Origin: Clostridiales bacterium
GTDB lineage: Bacteria > Bacillota > Clostridia > Oscillospirales > Oscillospiraceae
Reading direction: 5' to 3'
DNA length: 50,711 bases
Assembly (NCBI GenBank): GCA_022775085.1
Contig: JALFJQ010000003.1
Location: forward strand, 1-50,711
This document shows, piece by piece, positions 8,365 to 16,414 of this stretch. The position numbers and the translations under genes were made by a program. The notes beneath the pieces were generated by a model, which saw only the letters and a program-made list of their open reading frames with translations, did not search any database and was not told the DNA's origin. Positions within the stretch are counted from its first letter, which is position 1, and every line of letters starts with the position of its first letter.

Positions 8365-9849
8365 TTACTCGACAACAATATCGTATTTTTCCACATCCAT
8401 CAGCACGGTGCCGTCGCAGGAGAAGCTGATGGATTTGGCATCCAGCGGGGTGTAGATGACGGTAGAAGCCGCCTGCTCGCCGTCATTGACAAAGACCTCC
8501 AGGCTGTAGCGGTCCATAATCAGCCGCAGCTTCAGCTCCCCATTTCCCGCAAACACCGGGAACTCCCGGACGTTTACAATGTCACAGGGCAGGCCGCTCT
8601 GGGTGCGGTCAATGCGGATGATGTTGGTGGCAGGCTTAAACCGAATGGATGTGAAGTGCTCCCCGTCCCGGGCTACGTTGATTTTGAACCAGCGGTACAT
8701 GGAGGCTTCGTTGCCCGGGCGGACGGTGACGGTCATGTCGATAAAACGCCCGTTGATGCCCTGCAGGGAGATTTCGCCGGTCATCATCACATTCTGATAG
8801 GCGATCTTGACGGTGCGGTAGTTTTCAATTTCCCGGACAGGCATCTGGCACAGTCTGCCGTTTCGGATGGACAGCTCTCTGGGAATGGTCATCTGACCCA
8901 TAAAACCCTGGTCAGGCAGATGGCTGCCGCTGGTTTCCCAGTTCTGCATCCAGCCGATCATTACCCGGCGGCCGTCGTAGGTTTCCAGGGTCTGCATGGC
9001 GTAGAAATCCATGCCATAGTCAATGGCCTGCACATTGTCCCGGAGCAGATGATTTTTCTGCTCATTCAGATCGCCGATGATGCACACATTGGCGTTGCCG
9101 GGGTGGAACTCCAAACCTACCGCGTTCATCTCCTGGGGACTGGTCAGCAGAACATACTTGCCGTCCAGCTGGAAAAAGTCCGGGCACTCCCACATCTTGC
9201 CGTACTGGTTGTGGCAGGAGGCTAGCTTGTTGATAAACTCCCAGTGAATTGCGTCCTCGCTCTTGAAATACAGGATGCTGCCGCTGGTGTCTGGGGTGCG
9301 GTTGCCCACCACCATGTAGTACATTCCGTCCTCCCGCCAAACCTTGGGGTCACGGAAGTCATGAACGCTGCCGTTTTCAGGGATGTCCTCACTGCGGATG
9401 ACGGGGTTTCCCTCATACTTTTCGTAGTCCACGCCGTCACCGATGGCGATGCACTGGGTCTGGAAGGAATCGATTTTTCCGTTCTTCCGCCGGACATTGC
9501 GGACGCCGGTGTACACCAGCAGGTGCCGCCCGTCGGGCATTTCCACAGCGCCGCCGGAGAAGCAGCCGTCCTTGTCATAATCCATGTCCGGGGCCAGGGC
9601 CACGGGCAGACGCTCCCACTTGATGAAGTCACGGGTCTTCACATGACCCCAGTGCATGGGGCCCCACTTCACATCATAGGGATGGTATTGGAAAAAGAGG
9701 TGATATTCGCCTTTATACGGGGCGAAGCCGTTGGGATCGTTGATCCAGCCAATGGGGGCAGTCACATGGAAGCTGGGCAGCTCCGAAGCCACATAGGGGC
9801 CGTATTTCTTCTCAAAATCCCGAGCGCGCTGTAATTTTTTGCTGGTCAT
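8365..9849 (-). CDS. GH32 beta-fructosidase (sucrose-6-phosphate hydrolase/fructan hydrolase)
   Basis: A 494-residue GH32 enzyme with a five-bladed propeller and a C-terminal beta-sandwich. The three catalytic carboxylates are visible: D38 in WINDPNG, D167 in FRDPKV and E221 in WECPD. The sandwich ends with the usual LRLIMDRYSLEVFVNDGE segment. No signal peptide, so it acts on imported substrate. The upstream genes are an ABC transporter rather than a PTS, so free sucrose or short fructo-oligosaccharides are more likely substrates than sucrose 6-phosphate (inference). The ATG at 9849 has AAAGGAGC seven bases upstream; 52 extra in-frame residues further upstream lie in a hairpin-rich leader and look untranslated. 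Confidence 0.92.
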   Translation of the reverse strand: MTSKKLQRARDFEKKYGPYVASELPSFHVTAPIGWINDPNGFAPYKGEYHLFFQYHPYDVKWGPMHWGHVKTRDFIKWERLPVALAPDMDYDKDGCFSGGAVEMPDGRHLLVYTGVRNVRRKNGKIDSFQTQCIAIGDGVDYEKYEGNPVIRSEDIPENGSVHDFRDPKVWREDGMYYMVVGNRTPDTSGSILYFKSEDAIHWEFINKLASCHNQYGKMWECPDFFQLDGKYVLLTSPQEMNAVGLEFHPGNANVCIIGDLNEQKNHLLRDNVQAIDYGMDFYAMQTLETYDGRRVMIGWMQNWETSGSHLPDQGFMGQMTIPRELSIRNGRLCQMPVREIENYRTVKIAYQNVMMTGEISLQGINGRFIDMTVTVRPGNEASMYRWFKINVARDGEHFTSIRFKPATNIIRIDRTQSGLPCDIVNVREFPVFAGNGELKLRLIMDRYSLEVFVNDGEQAASTVIYTPLDAKSISFSCDGTVLMDVEKYDIVVE

Positions 9850-9895
9850 GCAAAATGCTCCTTTCAGGTACGGATACACAGAAGGGCTTCTGTGC

Positions 9896-9932
9896 TTTGA
9901 CGAAAATCCTGGAAAATGGGTTTTCGTCAAAA
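9896..9932. promoter_or_regulatory. Long hairpin in the leader of the GH32 gene
   Basis: TTTGACGAAAA pairs with TTTTCGTCAAA (11 bp) around a 14-base loop, 47 bases upstream of the GH32 start. It could be a processing or stability stem between the binding-protein and enzyme parts of the operon, or an internal operator. Nothing decides between these. Confidence 0.45.
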
Positions 9933-9950
9933 GACAGAAGACAGTGTTCG

Positions 9951-9978
9951 TTCCCTGCCCCCAAATGGGGGCAGGGAA
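9951..9978 (-). terminator. GC-rich stem-loop after the binding-protein gene
   Basis: TTCCCTGCCCCC pairs with GGGGGCAGGGAA around AAAT, 7 bases past the stop at 9986. No T-run follows, so it more likely protects the upstream mRNA or attenuates partially, giving more binding protein than enzyme. Confidence 0.6.
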
Positions 9979-9985
9979 GACAGCG

Positions 9986-11647
9986 TTATGCGTAGTAGGC
10001 ATCAAGGTATTTCTGGTAAATTGCCAGATAGTCCTTCAGACCATAGGCATCCAGATCGGACTGCAGCTTATCCCAGTCCGCGTCGGTAAAGCCGTTCATG
10101 ACCCAGTCAGCCTTGGCGGTGTTGATGCACTTGGAGATGTCCGCAGACAGATCGGAAATCTTCTTGGTATCCTCGCTGCTCATGAACACATTGGGGTAAA
10201 CATACTTGTGGTTCATGTCGGGAGTGTAGATGTCCTTGATCCAGTCCAGACGGTACTGCGCGTCATCGGGGCAGGTGACATACACGTCGTAGTAGCTGTC
10301 CAGAATGGCGAGGGGTCCGTTGACGCTCTCAGCTTCCCGGACTTCCACAGGGGAGGCATCGCCCAGAGGTGCGTGCTGCAGCATGGGCTCGCCATTGGCA
10401 TTGGTGCCCATTTCAAAGATGTCGAAATCATCCTCTTCGCCGTAGGTACCCCAGTTGTTCTGAGGAGACTGGATGGGATTGTACATCTGATCCAACCATG
10501 CGCAGACCAGAGCGGGATTGCTGGCGGCAGCAGTCACCACGCAGCGGCCGCGGTCAAAGCCGGAGGTGTAGGAACCATTCTGAGGCGTGATGTTCTTGAC
10601 ATCGGCGGTCAGTGCCGGCAGAGGCTCCCAGCCCTCCAGGGACGCGATGTTGGCTACATCCCAGGAGAAGCAGACGCCGTAGCGGCCGGATTTGCCCTTG
10701 GCAACATAAGTAGACCATTCCTGAGTGAAGGCTTCGGGATCGATGAGACCCTGGGCATACAGCTCATGGAGCCAGGCAATACCCTTCTTGAAGCCCTCGG
10801 AGTTGGCAACGCAGATAACCTTCTTGTCATCGGTTACCGCGATATGACGGCCCCGGTCGGGATCGCCGTAGCCTTCGCCGAAACCATTGATCAGGATGCA
10901 GGGATCCTGGTCGCCGTCGTTCATGATGCAGGACATGGGGATGATATCGCCCTCGATACCGAAGTGGGACTTGAGGTCGGCAGCGTTATCGCGGAAGGCA
11001 ATCAGCACCTGCTCAAACTCGTCTACGGTGGTGGGCATTTCCAGATTCAGGTACTCCAGCCATGCGGTATTGATGAAGCTCATGTTGCCCACGGTCTGGA
11101 TGGCGGTCTTTTCGTAGCCCAACTGCTCAATCCAGGGCAGCGCCCAGATGTGGCCGTTTTCGTCGGTGCACATGGCTTTGTACTCAGGAGCCTGCTCGAA
11201 GACCTTGCACAGGTTGGGCATGTACTTGTCGATGTACTCCTCCAGATTGATGATAACGCCCTGCTTGGCGTATTTCAGCAGATCGGTATCGCCAAAACCG
11301 GCGTTGAACACGAAGTCGGGCAGGGTTTTGACATTGGCCATTTCAAGCGCGATCTTCTCGCCCCACTGGTCGCTCTGAATGGTTTTCCACTCAACATGGA
11401 CGTTGGTCTGCTCCTCCAGCCGCTTGAAGATGGTGCGGTTGTTCGGCTCAGACTCGGTGCCGGCGGGGAAGTTGGTCAGGCCCTTGATGGTGGCGGTTTC
11501 CGCCAGAGGGAACTGCAGGGTTGCGGGGTCAACATCCAGACCGGCGGAAGCGCCGCCTACGCCGCCCTTGCCGCCGCAGCCGGCCAGCAGGGACATGGTC
11601 AGAACCACTGCCAGTGCCAAAGACATCAGTTTAGTCAATTTACGCAT
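9986..11647 (-). CDS. Extracellular sugar-binding lipoprotein of an LplA-like ABC transporter
   Basis: A 553-residue solute-binding protein with a lipoprotein signal: basic MRKLTK, hydrophobic core, lipobox LAGC with Cys24 as anchor, then a glycine-rich linker. The length and layout fit the large LplA/YtcQ-type binding proteins that work with LplB/LplC permeases on oligosaccharides. It would sit on the outer face of the membrane and deliver substrate to the permeases encoded just upstream (33 bases away). The downstream GH32 and amylosucrase-like genes suggest sucrose or fructo-oligosaccharides as ligand (inference from context only). A ribosome site AAAGGAGAAG precedes the ATG. Confidence 0.88.
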   Translation of the reverse strand: MRKLTKLMSLALAVVLTMSLLAGCGGKGGVGGASAGLDVDPATLQFPLAETATIKGLTNFPAGTESEPNNRTIFKRLEEQTNVHVEWKTIQSDQWGEKIALEMANVKTLPDFVFNAGFGDTDLLKYAKQGVIINLEEYIDKYMPNLCKVFEQAPEYKAMCTDENGHIWALPWIEQLGYEKTAIQTVGNMSFINTAWLEYLNLEMPTTVDEFEQVLIAFRDNAADLKSHFGIEGDIIPMSCIMNDGDQDPCILINGFGEGYGDPDRGRHIAVTDDKKVICVANSEGFKKGIAWLHELYAQGLIDPEAFTQEWSTYVAKGKSGRYGVCFSWDVANIASLEGWEPLPALTADVKNITPQNGSYTSGFDRGRCVVTAAASNPALVCAWLDQMYNPIQSPQNNWGTYGEEDDFDIFEMGTNANGEPMLQHAPLGDASPVEVREAESVNGPLAILDSYYDVYVTCPDDAQYRLDWIKDIYTPDMNHKYVYPNVFMSSEDTKKISDLSADISKCINTAKADWVMNGFTDADWDKLQSDLDAYGLKDYLAIYQKYLDAYYA

Positions 11648-11680
11648 TTTTCTTCTCCTTTACGATTCAAAAATGTTGGA

Positions 11681-12574
11681 TTATCCCTTCACGGCACCTG
11701 CCATAATGCCGCTGTCAAAATACTTCTGGAAGAAGGGATACAGGATCATCAGGGGAACGCTGGAGATGATAATGGTGGCGTACTTCAGAAGCTCTGCCAG
11801 CTGTGCCCGGGCAGCGGTACTCTGCATATCGGAAACCATGCCGGGTTCCGGCTGGCTCTGAATCAGAATGGCCCGCAGCACCAGCTGCAGGGGCTGCTTT
11901 GCCGCGTCGTTCAGGTAGATCATGGCGTCAAAGTAGCTGTTCCACATACCCACAAACTGCCACATGGCGATGGTAGCGATGATGGGCATGCACAGGGGCA
12001 GCAGGATCTTGAAGAAGTAGACCATTTCGGAAGCGCCGTCGATTTCGGCGGCCTCCTGCATATCGTGGGGAATACCCATGTAGTAGGTACGGGCAATGAT
12101 CATGTTCCAAACGCTGAACGCGCCGGGGATCAGGATGGCCCAGATGGTGTCCAGCATTCCCAGATCGCTGATGAGCAGGTAGGTGGGAATCAGGCCGCCG
12201 CCAAAGAACATGGTGATGACGAACATGACATTGAAGAAGCCCTTGCCCTTGAAGTCCGGGCGGGACATGGGGTAGGCTGCCAGCAGCGTCACCGTGACGG
12301 AAATGATGGTAAACAGGACGGAGTAGACCATGGCGTTCTTAAAGCCGATCCAGATCTGCGAGTTGGACATGACCCGCTCATAGGCCGTCAGCGTCCACTT
12401 GCTGAAGTCGAAGGTCAGACCGCTGTTCTGCAGGGTGACGGGATCGATGAAGGATGCCAGAATGATGTAGATAACCGGCAGGATAATGGCTGCCATAAAC
12501 AGGCCCAGAATGGTGTAGGCGAAGATCATGATCGCCTTGTCAGAGCCGGTAAGCCGGGAGAATTTGGTGTTCAT
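11681..12574 (-). CDS. Carbohydrate ABC transporter permease (LplC/MalG type)
   Basis: A 297-residue inner-membrane permease with about six hydrophobic segments: the first at about 14-38 (MIFAYTILGLFMAAIILPVI), the last near 255-280. The cytoplasmic coupling motif is EAAEIDGASEMVYFFKILLPLCMP, matching the EAAxxDGA...P pattern of MalG/LplC proteins. It pairs with the permease encoded immediately upstream (17 bases) to form the membrane channel. No transporter ATPase is present in the window; many Firmicutes use one shared MsmK-like ATPase for such systems, and that is assumed here. Confidence 0.92.
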   Translation of the reverse strand: MNTKFSRLTGSDKAIMIFAYTILGLFMAAIILPVIYIILASFIDPVTLQNSGLTFDFSKWTLTAYERVMSNSQIWIGFKNAMVYSVLFTIISVTVTLLAAYPMSRPDFKGKGFFNVMFVITMFFGGGLIPTYLLISDLGMLDTIWAILIPGAFSVWNMIIARTYYMGIPHDMQEAAEIDGASEMVYFFKILLPLCMPIIATIAMWQFVGMWNSYFDAMIYLNDAAKQPLQLVLRAILIQSQPEPGMVSDMQSTAARAQLAELLKYATIIISSVPLMILYPFFQKYFDSGIMAGAVKG

Positions 12575-12591
12575 TGCATCTTCTCCTTTCC

Positions 12592-13536
12592 TCAGACACC
12601 CTTGCCGTCATTGAGCTTCTTCACGATGCTGTTCATGGAGATCAGAAGCACAACGTTGATGACGGTATTGAACAGGCCCACGGCGGTGGAGAAGCCGTAG
12701 TCGCCGTCCAGCAGACCTTTTTTGTAGACGTAGGTGGAGATGATTTCGGAGGCGTTCAGGTTCAGATCGGTTTGCAGGGCATATGCCTTTTCAAAGCCAA
12801 CGGACATGATGTTGCCCACGCTCATGATGAACTGGATCAGCACCGTATCCTTGATGGCGGGCCATTCCACTGCCTTGATCTGCTGAATGATGTTGGCACC
12901 ATCCAGGACAGCGGCCTCCTTCAGCTCCTTGCTGGCGTTGGACAGGGCAGCGGTGTAGATAATGGAGGCCCAGCCTGCGCCCTGCCAGATGCCGCTGGCG
13001 ATGTAGATGGTGCGGAAGGCTTCGGGCATCGTCATGAAGTTGTAGTTGGTACCCAGCAGCATGTTAATCATGCCGGTGGGGGACAGCAGGATTCTGACGA
13101 TACCACACAGGACGATGACGGAAATGAAGTTGGGCATATACAGTACCAGCTGGATCTTCTGCTTAATGCCGCTGCTGAGAATCCGGTTCAGCAGGAAGGC
13201 CAGCAGGATCGGAGCCGGGAACCCCCACAGCAGGCCGAAGATGCTCAGCTTCAGGGTGTTCATCAGGTACCGCATAAAGTCCGGGGACGACAGGAACCGG
13301 GTAAAGTGGCTGAAGCCAACCCACTCGCTTCCCAGGATACCTCTGATGGGGTTGTACTCTGTAAACGCGATCAAAACGCCGCCCATGGGGATGTAGCGGA
13401 AAATGACGGTCAACAGAACAGCGGGCAGCATAAAGATCACATACAGCTGCCAATGCTGGCGCACATAGACCAGAGTATTGTGCAGCGCGGATGTCTTACC
13501 TGCCTTCTCAGAGGTGCTTGTCATTGCTCCTTTCAT
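12592..13536 (-). CDS. Carbohydrate ABC transporter permease (LplB/MalF type)
   Basis: A 314-residue permease, first gene of the leftward sugar operon. After about 35 polar N-terminal residues it has some six membrane helices (first: YVIFMLPAVLLTVIF), and the EAA loop reads KELKEAAVLDGANIIQQIKAVEWPAI. I chose the ATG at 13536 (MKGAMTSTSEK) because AAAGGAGG precedes it; a longer frame to 13659 would start upstream of the predicted -10 element at 13610-13615 and cannot be translated from that promoter. Partner of the LplC-type permease downstream; the repressor gene is divergent. Confidence 0.9.
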   Translation of the reverse strand: MKGAMTSTSEKAGKTSALHNTLVYVRQHWQLYVIFMLPAVLLTVIFRYIPMGGVLIAFTEYNPIRGILGSEWVGFSHFTRFLSSPDFMRYLMNTLKLSIFGLLWGFPAPILLAFLLNRILSSGIKQKIQLVLYMPNFISVIVLCGIVRILLSPTGMINMLLGTNYNFMTMPEAFRTIYIASGIWQGAGWASIIYTAALSNASKELKEAAVLDGANIIQQIKAVEWPAIKDTVLIQFIMSVGNIMSVGFEKAYALQTDLNLNASEIISTYVYKKGLLDGDYGFSTAVGLFNTVINVVLLISMNSIVKKLNDGKGV

Positions 13537-13564
13537 TTGATTCCTCCTTTGTTGTTTTGCCCTC

Positions 13565-13740
13565 TCGGATTTTACATTTGCATAATCCAAAAGGACTTTT
13601 GACAAATTTATGGTAGCACAAGCCTCTGACACTGTCAACTGTAAACGATGCAATTGCACATTCTTTGGCGCATTTGCACGATTTTAGAATCCCATATTTG
13701 CGCACAATGCCAACGAGATAAATTTGACATATGCATAAAG
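13565..13740. promoter_or_regulatory. Shared control region with repeated TGCA-centred palindromes (likely LacI-family operators)
   Basis: Between the divergent permease and lacI-type genes are five related motifs: TTTGCATAA (13577-13585), the perfect palindrome TGCAATTGCA (13649-13658), GCGCATTTGCACG (13668-13680), TTTGCGCACA (13697-13706) and TATGCATAA (13730-13738). The last lies in the spacer of the regulator promoter and the palindrome just upstream of the operon -35. Binding by the adjacent LacI protein is inferred from position and symmetry. Confidence 0.5.
13610..13638 (-). promoter_or_regulatory. Promoter of the sugar transport and utilisation operon
   Basis: On the minus strand TTGACA (13638-13633), a 17-base spacer and TACCAT (13615-13610). 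It is about 75 bases upstream of the chosen ATG at 13536. Confidence 0.6.
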
Positions 13741-13753
13741 AGTATGGTATACT
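13724..13753 (+). promoter_or_regulatory. Promoter of the LacI-family regulator gene
   Basis: TTGACA at 13724-13729, an 18-base spacer and TATACT at 13748-13753. A TATGCATAA operator-like motif lies inside the spacer, consistent with autorepression. Confidence 0.75.
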
Positions 13754-13787
13754 GTTGTCATATCCACATAGACACAGGAGGGCGGGC

Positions 13788-14846
13788 ATGAACAAGAAAG
13801 TCACCATTCAGGATATTGCCGACGAGCTGGGCATTTCCCGAAATACCGTTTCCAAGGCGATTAACAATTCGGAAGGCCTTGCGGATGCCACCAGAGAGCG
13901 TGTTTTGCAGAAGGCTGTAGAAATGGGCTATAAGCAGTTTTCCTATGTCGGTGCTCTCGCGGCCGTTTCCGGCGCGGCTGCCGCCACGGCGACAGACAAC
14001 CCCCAGACTCAGGGGTATCAGGGAGAAATCGCGCTGGTCACCGGCGCCTTTCTGACCCATTCCCATTTCGCCTCTCTGATGCTGGACAAATTTCAGCGGG
14101 AAATCTCTCAGCTGGGCTACACCATGAACACCCATCGGGTGACGCCGGTGGAATTAGAAAACAAAACCCTTCCCATTACCATGAATCTCGACCAGATCAA
14201 AGCCATCATGTGCATTGAGATGTTTGACTGGGACTATGACGAGATGCTCTGCGGACTGGGCATTCCCATTCTGTTCGTGGATGGCCCCGCCAAGCGCGGC
14301 GGAAGAAACCTTCCCGCCGACCAGCTCTATATGGATAATTTTACCGAAATTTCCCGGTTTGTCAATGATATGTTGGGGAAAGGCTTCACGAAGATTGGGT
14401 TCGTTGGAGATTACGATCATTGCCAGTCCTTTTTTGAGCGCTATACCGCCTTTTATCTGACCATGCTGATGGCGGGGCAGAAGGTGGAAGACCACTTCGT
14501 CATCAGGCAGAACCATCGGGAGGAGCTCACGGAGATCATTCCGGATATGCCGGAGCTGCCGGAGGTATTTATCTGCGCAAACGATTTTGTGGCGACTGAC
14601 CTGATGCAGGCGCTGGCCGCCGCAGGAAAGCGGGTGCCGGAGGATGTGCGCATCTGCGGCTTTGACGATTCCGCCGAATCCCGGCTCAGCAAACCGCCTC
14701 TGACCACGGTGCATATCCACACCCAGGTCATCGCCTATTCGGCTGTCCATCTTTTGATTTCCAGAATCAAGGCGCCCTCCCTGGATTACCGCACCATCCA
14801 CACGGAAACCGACCTGATCTACCGGGAATCCACAGGAACGCTTTGA
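13788..14846 (+). CDS. LacI-family transcriptional regulator of the sugar locus
   Basis: A 352-residue LacI/GalR protein. N-terminal helix-turn-helix VTIQDIADELGISRNTVSKAIN (residues about 4-25) is followed by the hinge and a periplasmic-binding-like sensor domain ending in the usual CGFDDSAESRLSKPPLTTVH segment. An unusual Ala-rich stretch (about 60-80) separates the DNA-binding part from the sensor. The ATG at 13788 has AGGAGGGCGGGC upstream and lies after the promoter; an earlier in-frame ATG at 13731 lies within the promoter. It is divergent from the transporter operon, as local LacI regulators of sucrose/fructan loci usually are. It is probably a repressor released by an imported sugar. 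Confidence 0.92.
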   Translation: MNKKVTIQDIADELGISRNTVSKAINNSEGLADATRERVLQKAVEMGYKQFSYVGALAAVSGAAAATATDNPQTQGYQGEIALVTGAFLTHSHFASLMLDKFQREISQLGYTMNTHRVTPVELENKTLPITMNLDQIKAIMCIEMFDWDYDEMLCGLGIPILFVDGPAKRGGRNLPADQLYMDNFTEISRFVNDMLGKGFTKIGFVGDYDHCQSFFERYTAFYLTMLMAGQKVEDHFVIRQNHREELTEIIPDMPELPEVFICANDFVATDLMQALAAAGKRVPEDVRICGFDDSAESRLSKPPLTTVHIHTQVIAYSAVHLLISRIKAPSLDYRTIHTETDLIYRESTGTL

Positions 14847-14854
14847 GGTTGCCT

Positions 14855-15505
14855 ATGAGACTGTTTTCTTATGACAGCAAGTTCAGCCAGATTATGCTGA
14901 AGCTTTGCTATGGATGCTATCTGAATCTTCTGTGGCTTGTATGCTCTCTGCCGGTGTTCACCGCGGGAGCCGCTACGGCCGCCCTGTATGACGTGACCCT
15001 GCGCCTTGCCCGGGAGGAAGATCCGCCGGTGACCACCCGATTTTTCAAGGCCTTCCGGGAGAATTTCCGGCAGGCGACCATTCTGTGGATGATTCTTCTG
15101 GGAATTGGGGCGTTGCTGGGCGCGGACGGTTACATCCTCTATCACCTGTACAAAAGCACCGCCGGGATGGTGTCCGTCATCTGCACATTGGGGCTAGCAC
15201 TCATCATTGTAGCAGCGATTGCCTATGTAATCGTGCTGATCTATGTTTTCCCATTGGTCGCCAGTGTAAAAAACACCAACTTTGCCATGCTGAAAAATGC
15301 CCTGCTGATCGGCATTCACTACCTGTTCTGCACGATTCTGGTATTTGCCATCCACTTTGCCATGTTCTTTGCGGTGGTAGCCGTGTTTACACCGCTGATT
15401 GTTTTGGGCGAGGGGCTGTGCGCGCTGCTCAGCTCCTACCTGCTGGGAAAGGTAATCCGTGCCTGCTCCTATGACCCGGCGGAAGAAGAGGCAGGTCAGG
15501 CATGA
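14855..15505 (+). CDS. YesL-family (DUF624) membrane protein
   Basis: A 216-residue polytopic protein with about five hydrophobic segments. The start MRLFSYDSKFSQIMLKLCYGCYLNLLWLVCSLPVFTAGAATAALY matches the YesL family, which typically has a TxGAAxxAxY motif in its first hairpin. YesL proteins occur beside LplB/LplC-type sugar transporters in Firmicutes; their exact role is not known. I use the ATG at 14855, 8 bases after the regulator stop; an alternative TTG at 14843 would overlap that stop. Its stop overlaps the next gene by four bases (ATGA), so regulator, YesL and the following gene form one operon. Confidence 0.85.
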   Translation: MRLFSYDSKFSQIMLKLCYGCYLNLLWLVCSLPVFTAGAATAALYDVTLRLAREEDPPVTTRFFKAFRENFRQATILWMILLGIGALLGADGYILYHLYKSTAGMVSVICTLGLALIIVAAIAYVIVLIYVFPLVASVKNTNFAMLKNALLIGIHYLFCTILVFAIHFAMFFAVVAVFTPLIVLGEGLCALLSSYLLGKVIRACSYDPAEEEAGQA

Positions 15506-16218
15506 AGCTCTCTCCGGAAGAACGCCGTCAGCGGCGGGAAGCGTTCCGGCAGCTCAGCCGGACAAAAAAGCTGGAGCATATCTGGCTGTACTATAAAGCG
15601 CCGATCCTTGCGGTCATTCTGGCGTTGGGCATCCTTCTGTCCGGCTTATATCGGGCTGTGACCAGTAAAGTCCCCACTGTGTACCTTGCCTGTCTGAATG
15701 TGTCCATGGGTGAGACCTTGGAAGGGGAGCTGACGGAAGGATTTATCCGCGATCAGGGCTTGGACACCAGACGCAGTGAAGTGCGCCTCTACAAAAATCT
15801 GTATTTGTCTGATAACCCCGCCGCGTCTGACCATGAATACGCCTACGCTTCCCGGATGAAGCTGCTGGCGACCATCAATTCCAAGGAGTTGGATTTGGTC
15901 CTCATGAACCGGGAAGCATACGATCTCTGCTCTGCCAGCGGCTATCTGCTGGATTTAACGAATTTGGTGGATTCCGTCTATCTGACAGCCAATCAGGTCA
16001 TTCTGGAGGACAACAGTGTTGAGTATAGTCTGAATGAGGCACAGGAATACACTGCCGTTACAGAAACCGTGTATAACGCCCTGGAATTGATTCCACTATC
16101 TGCCTTTCAGGAAGCCGGTTTCTCTGGCAGCGTGTACATCGGTGTCATTGCCAACACGCCGCGACTGCCTGCGTGCCAGGACTATCTTGACTACCTGTTA
16201 TCCCCAGGGCTATCTTGA
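15502..16218 (+). CDS. Membrane-anchored protein of unknown function downstream of yesL
   Basis: 238 residues: a basic cytoplasmic N-terminus of about 33 residues (RRQRREAFRQLSRTKK), one transmembrane helix at about 34-50 (APILAVILALGILLSGLY), then an exterior domain of about 185 residues with no recognised motif. The start overlaps the yesL stop (ATGA). A 28-base tandem duplication at 16176-16231 shifts the frame near the C-terminus so that the protein now ends LLSPGLS. Without the duplicate it would read LLSYIAIS and stop at 16248. It probably partners YesL; function unknown. Confidence 0.75.
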   Translation: MKLSPEERRQRREAFRQLSRTKKLEHIWLYYKAPILAVILALGILLSGLYRAVTSKVPTVYLACLNVSMGETLEGELTEGFIRDQGLDTRRSEVRLYKNLYLSDNPAASDHEYAYASRMKLLATINSKELDLVLMNREAYDLCSASGYLLDLTNLVDSVYLTANQVILEDNSVEYSLNEAQEYTAVTETVYNALELIPLSAFQEAGFSGSVYIGVIANTPRLPACQDYLDYLLSPGLS

Positions 16219-16231
16219 CTACCTGTTATCC
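16176..16231 (+). repeat. 28-base tandem duplication at the end of a gene
   Basis: Unit 1 (16176-16203) and unit 2 (16204-16231), each beginning CCAGG(A/G)CTATCTTGACT, agree at 27 of 28 positions. Since 28 is not a multiple of three, the duplication changes the reading frame and creates the TGA at 16216-16218. Confidence 0.9.
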
Positions 16232-16254
16232 TACATTGCCATTTCATAACGATG

Positions 16255-16292
16255 TGCCTCTGCTCCTGCGTCAATGGAGCAGAGGCATTTTT
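16255..16292 (+). terminator. Terminator of the lacI-yesL operon
   Basis: TGCCTCTGCTCC pairs with GGAGCAGAGGCA around 9 bases, followed by TTTTTA. Strong rho-independent form, 37 bases past the stop. Confidence 0.9.
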
Positions 16293-16347
16293 ACGCTCAT
16301 ACCGTGGGGGCGCATCCGGGCAGAAGATGATGTTCCCATAAAGTCAA

Positions 16348-16383
16348 GCAGCCGGAAACCGCACCGTGTCGGTTTCCGGCTGC
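16348..16383 (-). terminator. Terminator after phoR
   Basis: GCAGCCGGAAACCG pairs with CGGTTTCCGGCTGC, 32 bases past the leftward phoR stop. The T-run on the minus strand is weak. Confidence 0.65.
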
Positions 16384-16414
16384 AATTATGTCCGCCGCTA
16401 TCCGGCTGTGATTG

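Noticed and set aside
9839..12700. Very long open frame on the plus strand (about 950 codons) opposite the binding-protein and permease genes
   Set aside because: It mirrors well-supported genes on the other strand, has no ribosome site or recognisable domain, and its length follows from the GC-rich third-position pattern of the real genes.
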